A DNA stretch of 64,000 bases from Bathynomus jamesi (Eukaryota; Arthropoda; Malacostraca; Isopoda; Cirolanidae): the NCBI GenBank assembly GCA_023014485.1, contig JAJOZX010000090.1, positions 2,157,501 through 2,221,500 on the forward strand, given 5' to 3'. Shown in pieces: positions 1-10,699 of the stretch. The number at the start of each line of letters is the position of its first letter. The first letter of the stretch is position 1. Under the pieces are notes generated by a model. That model had not been told where the DNA came from. It saw only the letters and a list, made by a program, of their open reading frames with translations, and ran no database searches. The position numbers and the translations under genes are program-made.

Positions 1-1285
1 TATCCCACTCTTTAGTGGGTATTTATGGATATTACGTTCGTGAGATTTCCTGTTATTCGATTATTAGAATGGCTAAGTCCAAACATATAAAAAACTGGAA
101 TGGGAATAAGTTGGAATTTGTTGGAATTAAAAGCAATTAAAAAATTGGAATCGTAATAATTTCAAAGGTTTCTGTTAAGAAAAAAGTCTTCTCGTGAACG
201 CTGGAAAACATTAAGAAATTTCTTAATCTTGTTTACATTTTTTGAGGTTTTAGAACCTTCGTCAATGTTGTTAATATGCGATAAAATGTTTCTAAGATCT
301 CTTATCCTGTTTACAGAATTTGCCTAATAGTACGTCTTAAGAAGAAATTGAAAATCCCGACTATTATTTACTATTGTATTATTATATGTACTATTAGTAC
401 ATATTATTCATTGGAATATTAGGAATATGTAGGAATAATAGAAATATACAATAGGAATATATGCGCGAAAGTATAATTTATGTCAATATAATTATATTAT
501 AGGTTAAATATAAGCTAATATAATATAATGTAATACATTATTGATTGTTCATTATTTTTAAGATGATTCATTTTCAGGTTAGCTTCTTCACATCCCCTAT
601 TATTATTATTTCATAAGCCTACATTTATTTTCTTAATAATTCACAGGCCTGCGATGGTTTTGTTGTCCGAAATATTTTGTCACTTATATAGTAATTTTTG
701 CACGCTGATTCCGAAAATAATATTAATTTTTCGCCATCACGTACGGATTTTTCACAAAATGTCATATTTCATATTACATATGCGAGTAATTTTCATTAAA
801 TTTGGATTAAAAACTACTGCCTATAAATGCTTGGTTTCATCAAGACATCAAAGAAATGGAGAAGAGATATCAGGGAAGGTGGGACATCAGCATTATGGCT
901 GATTACTGCTGGATGTTGAAACGGGATACTCCAGAATTATTACATAAAAGAAAAGGAACAGCGCGTACATTCGAGACTAAAAGGCATAGATCTCACGAGA
1001 AAACTCGGGACAAATAAGGATGAATATGTAATTGACGTTAATAGTCTTCTTTCTTTTTAAAGTTGTTTGCATTTGTAATTAGTATAACAGCGAAATAAAT
1101 ACCTAATGTAAATTGAAATAAATAATATTATTTATGTTGTTGTTTTTTCCCTTCCAGTTTACAGAAAATCTTTACGTGATAGAAAAAATGGACACCTTAT
1201 TCGAAATCAGCGTAGTTGAATTATATAAAATCAGTTATTAGCAAGAAAACAACTCTTACAAAGTTCTCATTCGCGGGACTGTGTA

Positions 1286-1286
1286 A

Positions 1287-1324
<38 letters not shown>

Positions 1325-1333
1325 TATTATTAT
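1286..1333. repeat. (ATT)n microsatellite
   Basis: About 15 ATT units run here with one slip. It is a simple sequence repeat with no coding role. Confidence 0.9.
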
Positions 1334-2157
1334 AAAGCCTCTTTGCATATTATTTATAAAGTAATTAGAATATTGATTTCAAATTAATTTTTTGAGTTTT
1401 AACCTTTACTACGCTAAACTTTAATATTTAATGCAGCTTCACTGGAGAGTATAATAAGGGTCTATCACTGCAATTAATAATAGATAATGATAATAATAGC
1501 ATAGTATCAAAGAATAACTTAATAGATAATATAATTTTTTTAGTTGTTTCTCAGACATGAGTGATGGAGTATTTTCTCATGTTTATCTATGACTACACAT
1601 TTCTTGGATGTACAGTATAACTACAGCTGATATGCTTTAAACTTTGTGTGTTCCATTTTAGGGTTAGCGGGTGTCATTAATGTTACGTATTTGTGGTGGA
1701 ATAGACATAGAATGATGAAACGTGATTCAATCAAACAACCAGAAAACTGAAACCAAGAAACCCGAAAACAAGAATAGGGAAACGTTGCTAACGGAGAAAT
1801 ACAAAACTAACTTTGAAATTTGTTAAATTAATTTTATTTAAAATACTAACAAAAATAAACTTTACATAACAAATTATAAATGCAGAAGTATTCAACTGGA
1901 ACCGCGATATTATTTCTCTTTAAAGACACTGAAGTTAATACGAAGTTTTTAAAATTAATTTTGTCGATGTATCACGAGATACATCTCGTGGAACTTCATT
2001 TAATTTAAATATACTCTCACAATATATAAAACTGTAAAAACATATATTTAATTATCCCAGAAGAGTTCCTTGTTCCATGCACGGTCTGTGTGTATCATAA
2101 AAAACTCAGGGAACCATTCTGAGTTCATTCCCATACTCTCGTACTTATAACGTGTAT

Positions 2158-2199
<42 letters not shown>
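2158..2199. repeat. (AAT)n microsatellite
   Basis: About 13 AAT units in a row, a simple repeat. Confidence 0.9.
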
Positions 2200-2357
2200 G
2201 CAGTAAAAGTATTTTAATTACTTCATTAAAGATGAAAATATGACTTCTGTCACCATTTTTTATCCTTTATTTTTTGCCTTTGTCTCTCTTTTTTATCTAT
2301 TTTCTATTTTCATTAAGTAATTCTGATAGACTTTGCTATGAACATAGTGTATGTATG

Positions 2358-2482
2358 ATGCAAACCCACAAGCAAGAAGAAAAATGGTTCTAAGGCCTTC
2401 CGTGTATTAAAACGAGGTGTACTTCTGAATACACACGAAAGGCCTTGGAATAATTTTTCTTTTTCCCTGTGGTTTTGCATCA
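2358..2482. repeat. imperfect hairpin of about 125 bp
   Basis: The left arm starts GATGCAAACCCACA at 2358 and the right arm ends TGTGGTTTTGCATC at 2482. Both carry AAGGCCTT-type cores, and about 20 bp separate the arms. The arms pair over roughly 50 bp with several mismatches and bulges. This could be a tiny MITE or a long-stem transcript; no ORF is inside. Confidence 0.6.
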
Positions 2483-2563
2483 TTCATTCATTTCACGTGT
2501 TTACTTGTGAAATTCATCCAATATACACATGTGTGTGTGTGTGTATATATATATATACACACA

Positions 2564-3221
2564 CAGGTGTTTCAGGAGGAAAAGTCAATACTTCGGGAGG
2601 TGATAGTATCGGTATTATGAGAAAAAAGTTCATATGAACATGTGTCTAATTCTGAATGGTTACGGAGATAGAGCTGTTTGAATATGATGCGCGCGCAGCT
2701 CTTCTTCCCCCCCCGCGGTGGTCCCATTCAATGGCCACCAAGGTCTCCAGACCTCTCCCCGTTAGATTATATTGTTTGTGGGGGGGTGGATGAAAAGTCA
2801 AGTTTACAAAAGAAAAGTGGATACACGAGACGAATTGTTCGCGCGCATTTTGGATGCTGCTATCCGCATAAAGGAACATCAAGATCAACTCAGACGAACA
2901 ACACGCGATCTTGCACACGAGTTGCAAAGTGCAATGAGGTTGACGGTGGGATTTTCGAAAACGTATTGTAAACTGCAACAAATTTGTAATTTCTGTATCT
3001 GATACCATTCAAAATGCCAATGTTTAAACATTAAATGTTAGAAACAGTAATTGGTTTCTCTTTCTTGATTACCATTAACAATGCTTTTGTATTTGTAGAT
3101 TCAAACAGCTCTATCTCCGTAACCATTCAGAATTAGACACATGTTCATATGAACTTTTTTTCTCACAATGACCGATACTATCACTTCCCGAAGTATTGAC
3201 CTTTCCTCCTGAAACACCCTG
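2564..3221. mobile_element. Tc1/mariner-like deletion derivative with long TIRs
   Basis: The element starts CAGGTGTTTCAGGAGG and ends with the complement CCTCCTGAAACACCCTG. The inverted repeats extend over 100 bp on each side and include the GTTACGGAGATAGAGCTG block. TA-rich sequence flanks both ends. Only the C-terminal part of a transposase remains between the repeats, so this is a non-autonomous internally deleted copy. Confidence 0.85.
2695..2971 (+). pseudogene. mariner-like transposase, C-terminal remnant
   Basis: Two overlapping plus-strand frames together give a mariner-type catalytic C-terminus. The frame at 2678-2971 contains WPPRSPDLSPLDY, the motif around the third catalytic acidic residue. 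The frame at 2772-3002 contains VYKRKVDTRDELFARI and a helical tail. The change of frame near 2770-2790, in a run of G, breaks the gene, and the N-terminal DNA-binding and first catalytic parts are absent. It lies inside the TIRs of the 2564-3221 element. Confidence 0.75.
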
Positions 3222-3239
3222 TATATATATATATATAAA

Positions 3240-3519
3240 ACCTTTCGTTAGCTTCCGCCCGAATTGTTCATTCTGACGAAGGTCAAGCTTTTCAACCCAC
3301 CTTAGACCTACAGTTTAACGTGGAATCCGAACCACGCCCCACCAGCAGCCTAGCGCCTTAACCACTAGGCCACCCAGGGTACCCATTTATCTATCAACCA
3401 CTTTCTTTGTGTGGAAGGATAAACAGCTGGGTTTTGCTGCGCGCTGGCTGCCGTCACCGGGTCTCGAACCTGGGGCCGATGGATTCGCAGTCAGCGACGC
3501 TAACCACTACATCACCGAG

Positions 3520-3523
<4 letters not shown>
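3240..3523 (-). repeat. two-headed tRNA-derived SINE
   Basis: On the minus strand the copy begins with a tRNA-like head. It has an A box within GTAGTGGTTAGCGTCG and a B box GGTTCGAGACC. A linker follows, then a second tRNA-like head with GGCCTAGTGGTTAAGGCG, and then a unique tail ending near 3240. Related copies lie at 12645-12990, 13757-14045 and 14080-14365, so it is a family. Real tRNA genes are unlikely because the acceptor stems do not pair and the heads are fused. Confidence 0.75.

Positions 3524-3560
<37 letters not shown>
3521..3560. repeat. (TA)n microsatellite
   Basis: About 18 TA units separate the SINE from the next MITE. Confidence 0.9.
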
Positions 3561-3564
<4 letters not shown>

Positions 3565-3788
3565 GAACCAAATGTAGGTGGACAGTAAATGATAACGTTT
3601 ATTTTGAGAATACATATTTAATTTTTTTGTATACTACAGTATAATACAAAATAAAATTTAAATAAATTTAGTTATAATATTTAATATAATATAACACAAA
3701 CATCATATTATAATGAACACCATAGTTATAATATAATATAACACAAACCGTATTCAACCTACTGTCCACCTACTTTTGGTTCACCGTG
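3559..3788. mobile_element. MITE of about 230 bp
   Basis: The ends are inverted: AGGGTGAACCAAATGTAGGT at the left and CACCTACTTTTGGTTCACC at the right. The arms match over about 27 bp with one gap. The AT-rich interior has a short internal duplication around AATATAACACAAACC. There is no coding capacity, and TA-rich flanks suggest a Tc1/mariner-type target. Confidence 0.8.
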
Positions 3789-3835
3789 TATAATATATAT
3801 ATATTATATATATTATATATATATATATTATATAT

Positions 3836-4055
3836 ATGAATAGAAACGACATAAGTGTTAAGGAACGTTTCTGCACACGAGGAGGAGAGATAACGAATAA
3901 TGAAAAATGAGGCGAACCGCCCAGGAATCGAACCCAGGGCCTTCCAATTCCCTGGGTTCGATTCCTGGGCGGTTCGCCTCATTTTTCATTATTCGTTATC
4001 TCTCTCCTCGTGTGCAGAAAACGTTCCTTAACACTTATGTCGTTTCTATTCATTT
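3836..4055. repeat. near-perfect palindrome of a tRNA-like SINE fragment
   Basis: About 100 bp (3838-3939) are repeated in reverse complement at 3952-4052 with only a few differences. The centre is about 12 bp. Each arm holds GGTTCGATTCCTGGGCGG, which resembles a tRNA B box and T arm. The structure is a head-to-head duplication of a SINE piece, or a foldback element. The ORFs drawn across it are artefacts. Confidence 0.85.
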
Positions 4056-4090
4056 ATATACTGCGCGGTCATTGCAGTTATATGCATATA

Positions 4091-4160
4091 ATATATATAT
4101 ATATATATATATGTCTGTGTGTGTGTGTATATATGTATATATATATATATATATATATAA
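4091..4160. repeat. (TA)n/(TG)n microsatellite
   Basis: TA runs flank a short TG run. No gene. Confidence 0.9.
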
Positions 4161-5070
4161 TTATTTATATTATTATTCATAATTATTTAAAGCATTTACT
4201 GTACAGTAACTTTAATTACTTTCATTAACTAAAATAAAATGAAAGTTTTATAAAATTATAGAAATTATTATAAAATTTTATAAAATTCTGTTTACAATAT
4301 TTTTAGTACCCTTTTTATCCCCCCCCCCGCTTTTTATCCCCCTTTACCCCTTAAACCTATATAAGATGCTGATAACCAGATGAGAGCTTCGATGATTGAA
4401 AGAGGGACCGAGAATGCATTATGCCCAGAACTTGATTTAAAGGGATTTGTTATAAGAAGCATAGTCCCTCGACTTGTTGTCTTTAACTGCTTTAATATAA
4501 ACTTGTCATTTTACCGACTTTACGTTCTACTGACTCATTTTATTGATCATTGACTCATTGACTCATTTTATCGACTCATTTTATTGACACTTATTAACTC
4601 CATAATAAACTAAGTTTTATAAATTTTCGTAACTATTCCTATTCTTCATATACAAATTTGGCCTTAAGGCGATTGATGATAAAACCTGAAGGAGTTGGAA
4701 ACGAACTACACACCCGAAAGATACTGAAGGTGTCAGAAATAACAATAGAACAAAGAAATAACTAATCCAGAATAATCAAAAAACATAATTTTTAATATTA
4801 TAATTATTATTATCATCATTATTATTATTTTTATAGGTGTTGTCAGAACAACCAAATATCATATTTACCATCTTTCTTTTCCTCGTTAATTTGGTTCCCT
4901 TTCGAATTTCTCCCGTCCCCTTTGGAGTCATCAGCAGCTGTCCCTATATAGCATTTCCGTTGGGTTTTTATACACAGATCTGCTAGCACCAGATACCATC
5001 AAACGCCATTTCTTCTCAGATGAACAAATTGCTATTTTCATTAAAGGTTAAACTCCTTAAAAGTAAAATG
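4160..5070. other. intergenic, no gene seen
   Basis: AT-rich DNA with a C-run near 4320 and imperfect tandem copies of GACTCATTTTAT at about 4530-4590. I recognise no coding or structural feature. Confidence 0.6.
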
Positions 5071-5356
5071 TTTGTACAGGGTCCTGCAGAAACAATTACC
5101 CACTTTAAAAGCGGCGCCATTACTTAACGGTTGAAGTGAGGGCGCTGCTGTTTGTGTTCTTGAGTAGAGCAGTCAAAAGCATTGTTAGTAACAGTGGAGC
5201 GGTGGTCAAGCGTTTTTTAAATCAGGTGATTCTGTTGTAATTACTCAACGTAAATTTAGACACCACTTCAACATTGGCAGAAACGGTAGTGTTCCAAGTC
5301 GCAAGACCATCACAATTTGGATTGATAAATTCAGAACAACAGGTTCTGTAACAGAT

Positions 5357-5698
5357 GTGAAACCTCCTGGTCGGTTACGTACGGTGCGTACTCCAGAAAA
5401 TGTTGAAAGAATCAGAGCAGCAATACAGCGAAGTCCTCGAAAATCGGTTACTCGTCATTCAAGAGAACTGAACATATCGGATCGAAGTATACGCCGCATT
5501 TTGCATATGGATTTGAAATTCCACCCCTATGAAATGCAAATGGTGCGACAATTACTTCTTCGTGATGTGGATACACGTCTGCAATTCTGCAATCGATTCC
5601 TACAGATGGTGAATGATGACCCAGATTTCGTCAATCATTTAATCATGAGTGATGAGGCCCACTTCCACTTGAATGGGTATGTAAATAAACGAAATTAA
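5357..5698 (+). pseudogene. Tc1/mariner transposase, truncated
   Basis: The frame has a helix-turn-helix DNA-binding region with NISDRSIRRIL and then MSDEAHFHLNGYVNKRN, which contains the first catalytic aspartate (SDEAHF). It stops at once. Traces of the family continue in other frames (for example YWAAENPR just after the stop), but the second and third catalytic residues are missing. The start shown is not a proper start: upstream remnants (5200-5350) hold more of the N-terminus in other frames. The enzyme would excise and insert the element; this copy cannot work. Confidence 0.85.
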
Positions 5699-5934
5699 GA
5701 TACTGGGCAGCCGAAAATCCACGTGAACTGCATTAACAACCCCTTCATAGCCACGGAACCTTAATCAGTTGAAGGACAACATTCGTCATGAAATTGAAAC
5801 AATAACACCAGACACACTAGAGAGAGCAATGGAGAACGTGAGAACGCGAGCAGAGGATTGTGTTCGCAACGGTGGCGGCCATTTAATGGACATAATTTTC
5901 AAACACTAACGGGTGTAACATTATTGCTTTGAAG

Positions 5935-6177
5935 CAGCATTTCTTAACCTGGGGAAAATTTCCCCCAGGGGGGAAATTTCAGGAATCCAGGGGGGATTTA
6001 CGGCAGAATTTTGTTTGGTGATCAATGATCATATAATTAGTGTGCATTATAAGTCTGCTAATGTTATTAAATTTTGTCTTCGAGGCTACTTTTTTCCGTA
6101 TCCTAATGGAGGGGGAAATCGGGTAGGGCGAACTGGTCGAAGGGGTAAAATGACACGAAAAAGGTTAAGAACCGCTG
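5935..6177. mobile_element. hAT-type MITE nested in the mariner element
   Basis: The ends are CAGCATTTCTTAACC and the complement GGTTAAGAACCGCTG. A perfect 8-bp target duplication, CTTTGAAG, sits at 5927-5934 and 6178-6185. Eight-base duplications and CAG...CTG ends are typical of hAT elements. The 243-bp body has no transposase. Confidence 0.92.
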
Positions 6178-6599
6178 CTTTGAAGTATACTGTGAAACTG
6201 TAATAACAATAAAGATCTTTTTCAATTTGTTATGGAGTAATTTCACCCTTAAAATGGGTAATTGTTTCTGCCGGACCCTGTATATTTTCGATTAATTTTT
6301 AAATAGATAAGTAACTTAATAATAGCCCTTGATTCCCTGATGTTATATACGACAAATTTTCGATGATTTTAGCGTTTCGTTAAAGTTTTAAATTTGGGAT
6401 GAACAGTTAGAGGTGCAGAGTGAATCACTCTCCATAAAACCGTTTTTTTTTCAATTTCTTTCGTTTTATTTTTTGCTACAGTCATGGGAATTCTCAGCTG
6501 TCATAACCTTTGCAAAGTTGTGTTTAGGCTTACTTAGGAAAACACTTCCTCCTCCCTCAATTTTTCTTTAATTTGCTGCCTCATATATATATATACTGA

Positions 6600-6745
6600 C
6601 AAATTAAAATCTTAAAAACTCTTAGGACTCGCTGGGACTCGAACCCAACCCTCATGATTGCCGGTCATGTGTGCAAACCAACTCACCACGTGAGTAACCC
6701 ACCTTTTCTTCTCGTCTGATTCATCAGCTCTTGGTTTATGAAGGA
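6600..6745 (-). repeat. tRNA-derived SINE, second family
   Basis: On the minus strand a head with CACGTGGTGAGTTGG (A-box region) and GGGTTCGAGTCCC (B box) is followed by an AT-rich tail. The promoter-like boxes are about 45 bp apart, as in a tRNA. It differs from the two-headed SINE. A fragment with the same B box and 3' flank (AACGAGTCTTA) occurs at about 9305-9340. Confidence 0.6.
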
Positions 6746-6953
6746 AAATTTGAAATTAAAAAAGGTGGGTCATTCGTGGTGTAGAGGGCTGTATACATAG
6801 TCGATATACGAGGTGTGATCAAAAAGTTCGGTAAATAGTCCCGCGACTAATGAATGCGTGTCACTAGGTGATGTCAGGGTGTATGGCTGATGACGTCACC
6901 TTGGCCACTTTCCAGATGCCAACAAACACCATTCAACTACGCACCAGTGCGCC

Positions 6954-7135
6954 GTGTCATTGCTTTGTGTGAGGGCGTTTTTGTGGCGTCTGGCGATTTT
7001 GCAGAAAATGTCAAAATTTGAGCAACATGCAAACATAAAATTTTGTTTTAAACTTGGTAAGACGGCTACAGAAACGCACGGAATGATTGCAGCTGTCTAC
7101 GCAGATGAAGTTGTTACAAACAAGACGGACGGACG
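6954..7135 (+). pseudogene. mariner transposase N-terminus, left arm
   Basis: The frame contains MSKFEQHANIKFCFKLGKTA followed by TETHGMIAAVYADEVV, the first helix-turn-helix of a mariner transposase. It runs out at the centre of the palindrome. Only DNA-binding sequence remains. Confidence 0.75.
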
Positions 7136-7420
7136 ACCATTTCTTTCATCATCTTCCAAAGACTCATTTTCTTCTCGAAACCTTCCAAACCACTTGCAAA
7201 CAGTCTTGTTTATAACAACTTCATCTCCGTAGACAGCTGCAAGCATTCTGTGTGTTTCTGTAGCCGTCTTACCAAGTTTAAAAGAAAATTTTATGTTTGC
7301 ACGTTCCTCAAATTTCGACAGTTTCTGCAAAATCGCCAGACGCCACAAAAATGCCCTCACACAAAGCAATGACACGGCGCACTGGTGCGTAGTTGAATGG
7401 TGTTTGTTGGCATCTGGCAA
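7097..7420 (-). pseudogene. mariner transposase N-terminus, right arm
   Basis: This is the minus-strand partner of the left-arm copy. It reaches further, through VYGDEVVINKTVCKWFGRF to ESLEDDERNGRPS, the conserved linker after the paired helix-turn-helix. The catalytic domain is absent. The true start is probably the Met of KLSKFEERANIKF or just upstream; the frame extends about 30 codons before it. Confidence 0.75.
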
Positions 7421-7529
7421 GTGGCCAAGGTGACGTCATCAGCCATACACCCTGACATCACCTAGTAACACGCGTTCATTAGTCGCGGGACTATTTACCG
7501 AACTTTTTGATCACACCTCGTATATCTCA

Positions 7530-8230
7530 TATATAGTCTCGGGGATTACTCTTGTGAAAATGCCTGCGTTTCTAACCCCCAGTGAGTAGCCAAATAAGTA
7601 TATACGTTTTTAAAATGAGGATGAATTAGACAATTTTTATTAAGTAATTTCAACGTACAAAATTTATTTTTATAAAATTATGTATTTAATTTATAATTTT
7701 TTAGTTAATTAATATTCTTAATAATTGCAATATTATAATCATGCAACTCGGACGGAGGATATTTTTGCAGTCAGTCAAAGATGCGGGAGGCTGATGACGT
7801 AATAACTCAACTGTAAATTAAAAATTAATGGAATCATATTCAACGCATTTAAAGTTAATTATAATTTGTTTATTGTAAATAAATGCAAAATGTCATTGAA
7901 GTGTGCTGTGTTGTACTCTGTAACACTGTAACACTAGAAACATCCAAAAACAGTACAAGTTTTTTAATTTCCCAGAAAAATGAAGGTCTTTTTTAATATC
8001 TGGGCATCGAATTGTAGCAGAGTGAACCTAAAATTTGGCCTTAACATAAAACGGAGAGTAAGTAATGTGTGATCAACATTTTAATGAGTTAATATAGGCT
8101 AAGATATTGTAGATAACTGGTCTCTACTTTAGACCTTCATTACAGTGGATTTTAAATGTATTAAATGAATAAGTTTTATGAGGATTAGTGTGTATATATA
8201 TATATGAAAATTATTTCACAAAAGTAACAG
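7530..8230. other. intergenic, no gene seen
   Basis: AT-rich DNA without a convincing reading frame or repeat structure. Confidence 0.6.
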
Positions 8231-8355
8231 GTGAATAATATTTATGATGAAAATAACCACGAAGAAAAAAGGAAACAGAATGGTGCTCAAGCGTTTTCGT
8301 CTAATGACATCCTCAGGAACACTGAAATAATAACAAGTTCGAGATTATATAGAGG

Positions 8356-9098
8356 TCACAAAAAAATAAAAATTGTAGGAGGAGCATACAAATTTATAAG
8401 GAAAAGATACCAGAGTTTTAACACTTTTCCCTTCTTGTCTAAATCCGTTCTGAACGAATTCAAAACAACAGGATCAAGCGAAAAAAGGCCCTGGCTAATG
8501 TTGAAATTATTTGTAAGTTGAATAATGGCAGACTGAAGAATATTTCTATTAACAATGTTGCTGGAGTGAAACAAAATTGAAGCATTATTCCAATCAATAC
8601 AGTGGGATAACTCTGACAAATGGACGAAAAGGGCACTGGACGACTGTCCCGTTCTAACGGAATATTGATGCTGTTTTACACGCGTGTGGAAATCCTTTCC
8701 CATCTGTCCAATGTAAAAGGAATCACATTGTTTACAACCAATTTTATAGATAATGCCTGAATTATTGGTAGGACTATTCTTTACTATGATATTTTTCACA
8801 ATTTTGTCATATGAAAATACTACATTAATGTTCAAAAGTTTAAGTACATTAGCAATGCCTAAAAAGCCTGGGAAAAATGGAAGTACTAAAATATTCTTCG
8901 ACAAAGTGAAGGGTTATTATTCACCCGATAGAAAGTTCGTTTTGCCTTGTTAAGACAAGATTCCAAAAAAGCAGGTGGGTAACACATATCACTTTCAATA
9001 CTGTTGATTTTTTTAAATTCAGTATCCATGTATTCCGGACTGGCGATCCTAAGAGTGCGGAGAAATATTGAAGAAAATATGGCTTTCTTGATGGGTAT
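8356..9098 (-). pseudogene. Penelope-like retroelement, 3' fragment with GIY-YIG nuclease
   Basis: The minus frame at 8356-8904 contains IIYKIGCKQCDSFYIGQMGK, which matches the GIY-YIG endonuclease core of Penelope-like elements; an HQYSV segment follows. A second minus frame (8886 to about 9098) gives FLRTLRIASPEYMDTEF and CYPPAFLESCLNKAKRTFY, the C-terminal end of their reverse transcriptase. The two pieces are in order but in different frames (shift near 8890-8900), and the 5' part is replaced by TA/TG repeats. The intact protein would reverse-transcribe and integrate the element. Confidence 0.85.
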
Positions 9099-9099
9099 A

Positions 9100-9101
9100 T
9101 A

Positions 9102-9145
<44 letters not shown>

Positions 9146-9200
9146 CACACATACTGTATATATGTGTGTGTGTGTGTGGTGTGTGTGTGTGTGTGTGTGT
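9100..9200. repeat. (TA)n and (TG)n microsatellite
   Basis: TA run, then TG runs. Overlapping ORFs made of Tyr-Ile or Thr-His repeats are artefacts. Confidence 0.9.
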
Positions 9201-9389
9201 CAACAATGACGTAAAAAGAAAACGGGGTAGCGGTGACTCTGCTTTTTGGGAAGCCCAATTCTGTATATATACGTACACTGTGGTATACATAACTAACAAC
9301 CATTAGGGTTGGGTTCGATTCCCAACGAGTCTTATAATTTTCTGTCCTTTTAAAATTTTATCTGTAAGTGTATATATCTGCTTTCAGAT

Positions 9390-10690
9390 CGTTATTATGG
9401 GTTTCGCAAGGGACGCTCTACTGGTGATCTTCTTGCATATCTTTCTGACTCTTGGTCATCCTCTTTTCGGAATTTCGCTGAAACTTTTGCTATTGTACTA
9501 GACATATCAAAAGCTTTTGAGAGAGTCTGGCACAAACTTTAATTTCCAAACTGCCCTCTTTCGGCTTTTATCCTTCTACCTGTGCCTTTCTCACTAATTT
9601 CCTTCCTGCCCGATCTATAGCTGCAGTTTTAGATGGCCACTGTTCTTCTCCAAAAGCTATTAACAGTGGTGTTCCTCAGGGTTCTGTCCTGTCACCTACT
9701 CTTTTCCTTTTATTTATCAATATAATCTATTAAGTCGCATTTCCTGTTTTATCTATTCGTATGCCGATGATTCCACTCTTCACTTCTTTACCTGCTTCGC
9801 AAAGCGTCCCTCTCAGCAGTCACTTCATGATTCCCGTAGGATGGCTATGGTACACCTGACCTCTGATCTTTCTGCCATCTCTGATTAGGGCAGAGAAAAC
9901 CAAGTGGCTTTCAATGCCTCAAAAAGTCAGTTCCTCCATCTGTCGACTCGTCACAATCTTCCGCACGACTATCCCCTTATCTTCAACAATACACAACTCA
10001 ATCCTTCCTCTTCTCTTAACATTCTTCTTGTTTCCTTTTCTCGTGATCTTCTCTGGAGAGATCACACATACTCTTTTTCTAAAACAGCTTTTAAGAGGTT
10101 AGGTGTGCTGTACCGCCTCCGCAGTTTCTTCATCCCTCACTCAGTTGCTGTTTCTGTACAAGGGTCTTGTCCGTTCCTGTATGAAGTATGATCCTCATGT
10201 GTGGGGTGGCTCAACCCACACAGCCATACTTGATCGGGTGGAATCAAAGGCTTTTCGTCTCATCAATTCCTCACCTCTTACTGACTGTCTTCAATCTTTG
10301 TCTCTTCGCCGAAATGTTGCCTCACTGTCTTTTTACTGTTGCTATTATAACGGACACTGCGCTCCTGAACTCTCTAACTGCATGCCTCCTCTTTTAAGGG
10401 CAGCACGCAGCACCAGACTTTCGACACATTCTCATTCCTTTTCTGTCCAACTCTCTAACACAAGGGTTAATCGATATTTTCAATCTTTCATATACTCAAC
10501 TGATGAACTCAGGAATAATCTTCCTCAGTCCATCTTTTCCCTTGTCTATGACCTCCAATCTTTCAAACGCAGAGTGTCCAGACATCTCAAAAACCCTGGA
10601 CCTTGATTTTGGCTCTCTTTTTCTTCTATGAAGGGCCGCTTTTACGGGTATTCGCCCTTGACCCCTCCTTCTTGCATGAAAAAAAAATAT
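9390..10690 (+). pseudogene. non-LTR retrotransposon (LINE), 3' half
   Basis: Plus-strand frames give reverse-transcriptase blocks in order: AIVLDISKAFERVWHK, then SGVPQGSVLSPTLFLLF, then YSYADDSTLH (catalytic YADD). The C-terminal region follows in the frames at 9904-10191 and 10103-10606 (VRSCMKYDPHVWGGST, ELRNNLPQSIF). Stops and frame changes break it several times, and the 5' part is missing, as in 5'-truncated copies. A 3' UTR (CGCCCTTGACCCCTCCTTC) and a short A run end it at about 10690. It looks Jockey/CR1-like; the clade is not certain. Confidence 0.85.
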
Positions 10691-10699
10691 ATATATATA

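Larger units (their letters stand above)
1..2350. other. AT-rich region with no recognised gene
   Basis: I find no reading frame with a recognisable product. The ORF at 654-902 is low-complexity and hydrophobic and resembles no family. The stretch is AT-rich intergenic-type DNA with two trinucleotide microsatellites, listed separately. Confidence 0.6.
5077..6281. mobile_element. Tc1/mariner transposon, defective
   Basis: The termini are CAGGGTCCTGCAGAAACAAT and the complement ATTGTTTCTGCCGGACCCTG, bounded by TA dinucleotides (5075-5076 and 6282-6283) as expected for this superfamily. The transposase inside is truncated and an unrelated hAT MITE (5935-6177) has inserted near its 3' end. Confidence 0.9.
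6809..7520. mobile_element. palindromic mariner made of two transposase 5' ends
   Basis: The left end CGAGGTGTGATCAAAAAGTT and the right end AACTTTTTGATCACACCTCG are flanked by TA. The inverted arms are far longer than ordinary TIRs, about 300 bp each. Each holds the 5' UTR and the first part of the same mariner transposase gene, pointing inward. The centre is at about 7130-7205. Confidence 0.9.

Noticed and set aside
654..902. 82-residue ORF
   Set aside because: Hydrophobic, low-complexity, no recognisable domain and no supporting context.
3240..3523. Genuine tRNA genes
   Set aside because: A and B boxes are present, but the heads are fused, the acceptor stems do not pair and several copies exist with a shared tail, so they are SINEs.
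8886..9306. ORFs of Tyr-Ile, Thr-His or Val-Cys repeats
   Set aside because: They are translations of TA and TG microsatellites; the same holds for frames at 4010-4228, 15109-15497, 26039-26221, 26758-27121 and 57900-58020.
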